This document shows, piece by piece, positions 7,173 to 8,989 of a stretch of DNA of 8,989 nt (position 1 is the first letter of the stretch; every line of letters begins with the position of its first letter). The stretch is from contig JAKAAL010000112.1 in NCBI GenBank assembly GCA_021802375.1, forward strand, positions 1-8,989. The letters are read 5' to 3'. This DNA comes from Bacillota bacterium. GTDB lineage: Bacteria; Bacillota_E; Sulfobacillia; Sulfobacillales; Sulfobacillaceae. The position numbers and the translations under genes are program-made. The notes beneath the pieces were generated by a model. That model was not told the DNA's origin, did not search any database, and saw nothing but the letters and a program-made list of their open reading frames with translations.

Positions 7173-7976
7173 CTAGCGAATTGCCCAGTACTGGGCAAGA
7201 AAGCCTGATCCGTATAAATACACCATCATAGCAGCCAAAGCAATCGCGGGTCCAAACGGAACGCGATGATCCGACGGCATTCGCCGAGAAAACCACAGTC
7301 CGATGCCAGCCAACACTCCAAGACAGGCGGCCAATACCAAAGTCAACACCATGCCTGAAATGCCGACTAAGAGCCCGACATAGCCAAACATCTTGACATC
7401 GCCGAGGCCCATGCCGCCGCGACTCACGGCCCTTATAGACCATAGTAACCCCATCCCTGCCAACCCACCAAGAACATAATCCCAAATTGGCAAGGGATGG
7501 TCGAATAGGCGAAAGGCCAGGAGACCTACGGTAAGAGGAATCAAAAAGGCATCCGGGATGCGGTGTTGATCCACATCGGTCATCGCAATGGCCACAAAGC
7601 CAACCGCTGACCAAGCGGCAATCCAAAATCCCAGTCCCCAATGCCACTGTAACGCTGCTAGGAAAAAGGCCGCTCCGCACAAGAGTTCCATCATTGGATA
7701 CGTCATCGGCACCAGAACCCCGCAAGTCCTACATCGGCCTCTGAGTCCAATCCATGAGAACACCGGAATCAGTTCGTACCAGCTAAGACGGCGTTGACAT
7801 GCATCACAATGCGAAGGGGGAAGGACAATCGACTCGCCCCGAGGCAGCCTCAATCCCAATAAGGTGAAGAAGGATCCAAAAACCATGCCATACACACCAG
7901 CCACCCATATCATAGCGTTTTCGCTCATTTCCTCAATACTTTGCCCAATCTCACCGAACGTTAGCAATTCATTCAT
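7173..7976 (-). CDS. pilD: Prepilin leader peptidase/N-methyltransferase PilD
   Basis: This polytopic membrane aspartic protease cuts prepilin leaders after the conserved Gly and methylates the new N terminus. In the 267-residue reading it has GSFFTLLGLRLPRGES near residues 34-49, the zinc-binding tetracysteine CDAC (57-60) and CRTC (82-85) flanking YELIPVFSWIGLRGR, and both catalytic aspartates: Asp134 in TDVDQHRIPD and Asp193 in GLGDVKM. FGPAIALAAM (241-250) matches the conserved FGP segment near the C terminus. The complete tetracysteine suggests both activities are retained. It is the first gene of the pilus operon and its substrates are encoded just downstream. The start is uncertain: ATG 7974-7976 lacks a clear ribosome site; ATG 7926-7928 or 7911-7913 would place the first membrane span closer to the N terminus, as is usual. 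Confidence 0.95.
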   Translation of the reverse strand: MNELLTFGEIGQSIEEMSENAMIWVAGVYGMVFGSFFTLLGLRLPRGESIVLPPSHCDACQRRLSWYELIPVFSWIGLRGRCRTCGVLVPMTYPMMELLCGAAFFLAALQWHWGLGFWIAAWSAVGFVAIAMTDVDQHRIPDAFLIPLTVGLLAFRLFDHPLPIWDYVLGGLAGMGLLWSIRAVSRGGMGLGDVKMFGYVGLLVGISGMVLTLVLAACLGVLAGIGLWFSRRMPSDHRVPFGPAIALAAMMVYLYGSGFLAQYWAIR

Positions 7977-8075
7977 ATCATAAAGGTTGTTTCATAAAAA
8001 GTCTCGGTAGGCAATATTTCCTTGCCGATGGGCATTCGCATCAATCATCATTGGCTTGGCATGGATACTTGCATC
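7977..8075 (-). other. Leader region of the pilus operon
   Basis: These 99 bases lie between the terminator of the upstream unit and the pilD start. Because the terminator is strong, the pilus operon should have its own promoter here. I see only weak candidates, such as TTGATG followed 19 bases later by AAATAT, and no consensus site I would assign. A short hairpin (GGCAA...TTGCC) is present without a T-tract directly after it. Confidence 0.4.
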
Positions 8076-8110
8076 AAAAAGGGGGCTCGCTCCCCACTGA
8101 GCCAGCCCCC
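8076..8110 (-). terminator. Intrinsic terminator after the small secreted peptide gene
   Basis: Read on the minus strand, GGGGGCT pairs with AGCCCCC; after one mismatch the stem continues with GCTC pairing with GAGC around a small loop, and TTTTTG follows at once. The stem begins about 16 bases after the stop of the 56-codon gene. There is no T-tract on the plus strand, so it works for minus-strand transcription and separates the upstream unit from the pilus operon. Confidence 0.88.
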
Positions 8111-8125
8111 TAGACTCACAATTCG

Positions 8126-8296
8126 CTACCCCCAAAACGGAATGGGCTCATCGGCCGGTTGGACATTGCCCAAGGCTGCGTGAAGGACCCCATGGGCCGA
8201 CGCAAACTCTAAGCTTCCTCCCAAAACCGCAGTCAAAACTGCCGTTAATACTAAGGCCGGCGCTAAGAACATCAACAGGCGTCGAATTCTAAACAT
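8126..8296 (-). CDS. Small secreted peptide with signal sequence (candidate signalling pro-peptide)
   Basis: This 56-residue ORF is not a known family to me. It has a basic start (MFRIRR), a hydrophobic core (LLMFLAPALVLTAVLTAVLG, residues 7-26) and a signal peptidase I type site, Ala-Ser-Ala at 32-34. Cleavage there would leave a 22-residue peptide ending in DEPIPFWG. It is not a prepilin: no Gly-x-x-x-x-Glu motif is present. The ATG at 8294-8296 has AGGGGGG seven bases upstream (8304-8310), an intrinsic terminator follows the TAG, and the TPR-type gene ends 28 bases before its start, so it is very likely expressed in that operon. Size, export signal and position after a helical-repeat protein fit a Phr/NprX-like pro-peptide. 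A small secreted protein of other function is the alternative. Confidence 0.72.
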   Translation of the reverse strand: MFRIRRLLMFLAPALVLTAVLTAVLGGSLEFASAHGVLHAALGNVQPADEPIPFWG

Positions 8297-8324
8297 CTCC
8301 AATCCCCCCTTGTTATATCCTTCT

Positions 8325-8558
8325 CTACGATATGGATTTCGGACCGCAGTTTAGAACGGGATGGTCGTGCAGGTGCAGATCCCATTCGCGACACAGGCGG
8401 TCCACCCAGGCCCTGGCACCTAAGCCTTGATAGGTTGCGATTAGGGTCAGTTGCCATTCGCGCGTTTGCGTCAACTCCAACGTCCGAGCCACTCGGCAAA
8501 GCTCTTGCTGCGTCAGCAACCGTTCTACCAAGGGTCGGGCGGAGCCCAAGCGGTGCGG
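8325..8558 (-). pseudogene. In-frame continuation of the TPR-like protein after a TAG
   Basis: These 77 sense codons continue in the same frame directly after the TAG at 8559-8561 and end in TAG at 8325-8327. They read as a helical protein (ARPLVERLLTQQELCRVAR, REWQLTLIATYQGLGARAW) with codon use like the upstream part. There is no ribosome site at the first in-frame TTG (8547-8549). The simplest reading is that this is the C-terminal part of the same gene, separated by a nonsense mutation or a base-calling error. A separately translated small protein is less likely. Confidence 0.6.
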
Positions 8559-8989
8559 CTAATCCAACAACAGGTCCAACGCCTTTTGCGGAGAATCGTA
8601 CAATGCCAAGTACTTAGCTTCCACCAGGGAAACCGCCATCCTCTCAGCGGAGAGCTCCGAATGCGTGTCCATCAGGTCATGGATCTGGCGCAAGAGTGTC
8701 TTGGCTTCCTGCCGCTCTTTCCTGGCCAGCGCCAACTCGGCCCGGGCGAGCGCTTCCCAAATTTCGAGAAACGGATCGGACCGGATGCCTGAGATATTCC
8801 AACGATGAAGCGCTTCCAAATGGCTCAGGAGCTCGACGTCGAGCGGATCGCGGTGAATTTGATGCTCGACCCACTGCCCGTGGGCTAAAACAGACAGCCA
8901 CCCGTCATTTTGTTCGCGCGCCAAGCCCAAATAGGCCTCGTCGTGCGCCAACGCCAGTTCAAACTCGCCAAGAGCCGCGTAAATAGATC
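8559..8989 (-). CDS. TPR-like helical-repeat protein, 5' end outside the window
   Basis: The frame is open from the window edge for 142 codons and ends at TAG 8559-8561. Paired amphipathic helices with TPR-like spacing are visible: SIYAALGEFELALAHDEAYL at the edge (TPR-style Gly and Ala positions), EIWEALARAELALARKERQE, and MAVSLVEAKYLALYDSPQKA followed by LDLLLD. No membrane span or signal peptide is seen, so it is probably cytoplasmic. Such repeats occur in RRNPP receptors (Rap, NprR, PlcR) and in MalT/LuxR and BTAD regulators. The deciding N-terminal domain is not in the window. A secreted-peptide gene follows in the same operon, which favours a peptide receptor, though this is inference. 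An ATG-less internal start (TTG at 8949) is not needed because the frame runs through the edge. Confidence 0.7.
   Translation of the reverse strand, partial: SIYAALGEFELALAHDEAYLGLAREQNDGWLSVLAHGQWVEHQIHRDPLDVELLSHLEALHRWNISGIRSDPFLEIWEALARAELALARKERQEAKTLLRQIHDLMDTHSELSAERMAVSLVEAKYLALYDSPQKALDLLLD

Noticed and set aside
7141..7725. Minus-strand frame of 194 codons within pilD
   Set aside because: It is in another frame of pilD, whose tetracysteine and catalytic aspartates are intact, and it has no family features.
8010..8030. Short hairpin GGCAA/TTGCC upstream of pilD
   Set aside because: The stem is only five base pairs and is not directly followed by a T-tract; it could be chance.
8272..8499. 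Minus-strand frame of 75 codons near the small peptide gene
   Set aside because: It overlaps both the continuation of the TPR-like gene and the start of the peptide gene in another frame, and its composition (Arg, Ser, Pro) is shadow-like.

Overview
All genes in the window lie on the minus strand, so transcription runs from high to low coordinates. The core is a compact type IV pilus (T4P) assembly operon of about 7.9 kb. In transcription order it holds a prepilin peptidase (pilD), pilM, pilN, pilO, a PilV-like prepilin, a PilW-like prepilin, a large PilX/GspK-like prepilin carrying a repeat domain, the assembly ATPase pilB and the platform gene pilC. Most junctions are 4-base ATGA or TTGA overlaps, or nearly abutting. 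No secretin or pilotin genes (pilQ, pilP) appear. Together with frequent TTG starts and strong GGAGG-type ribosome binding sites, this points to a monoderm, probably a Bacillota member with balanced base composition such as a Sulfobacillus-type organism. That placement is an inference and is not precise.

Upstream of the pilus operon is a separate unit, also on the minus strand. It has the 3' part of a gene for a helical, TPR-like protein whose 5' end lies outside the window and which is interrupted by an in-frame TAG. Next comes a 56-codon gene missed by size-limited ORF calling, which encodes a small peptide with a clear signal sequence. A strong intrinsic terminator closes the unit. Helical-repeat receptor followed by a secreted pro-peptide is the layout of RRNPP-type (Rap/Phr, NprR/NprX, PlcR/PapR) quorum-sensing pairs. 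It is the best candidate here for an undescribed system.

In the pilus operon, PilD would cut prepilin leaders, PilB would power assembly on the PilC platform, and PilM/N/O would form the inner alignment complex. The three prepilins would form the minor-pilin tip. The PilX/GspK-like protein is unusual: after its pilin-like N terminus and a Ser/Gly/Thr linker it has at least eight turns of a 17-residue repeat, probably a beta-solenoid, suggesting an adhesive pilus tip. No major pilin and no PilT retraction ATPase are encoded in the window.

The low-coordinate edge is abnormal. Bases 1-75 are an exact inverted copy of bases 3353-3427 (the linker of the PilX-like gene). They run directly into pilC, which is cut to about half length. 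This is either an assembly or amplification chimera or a real inversion junction.
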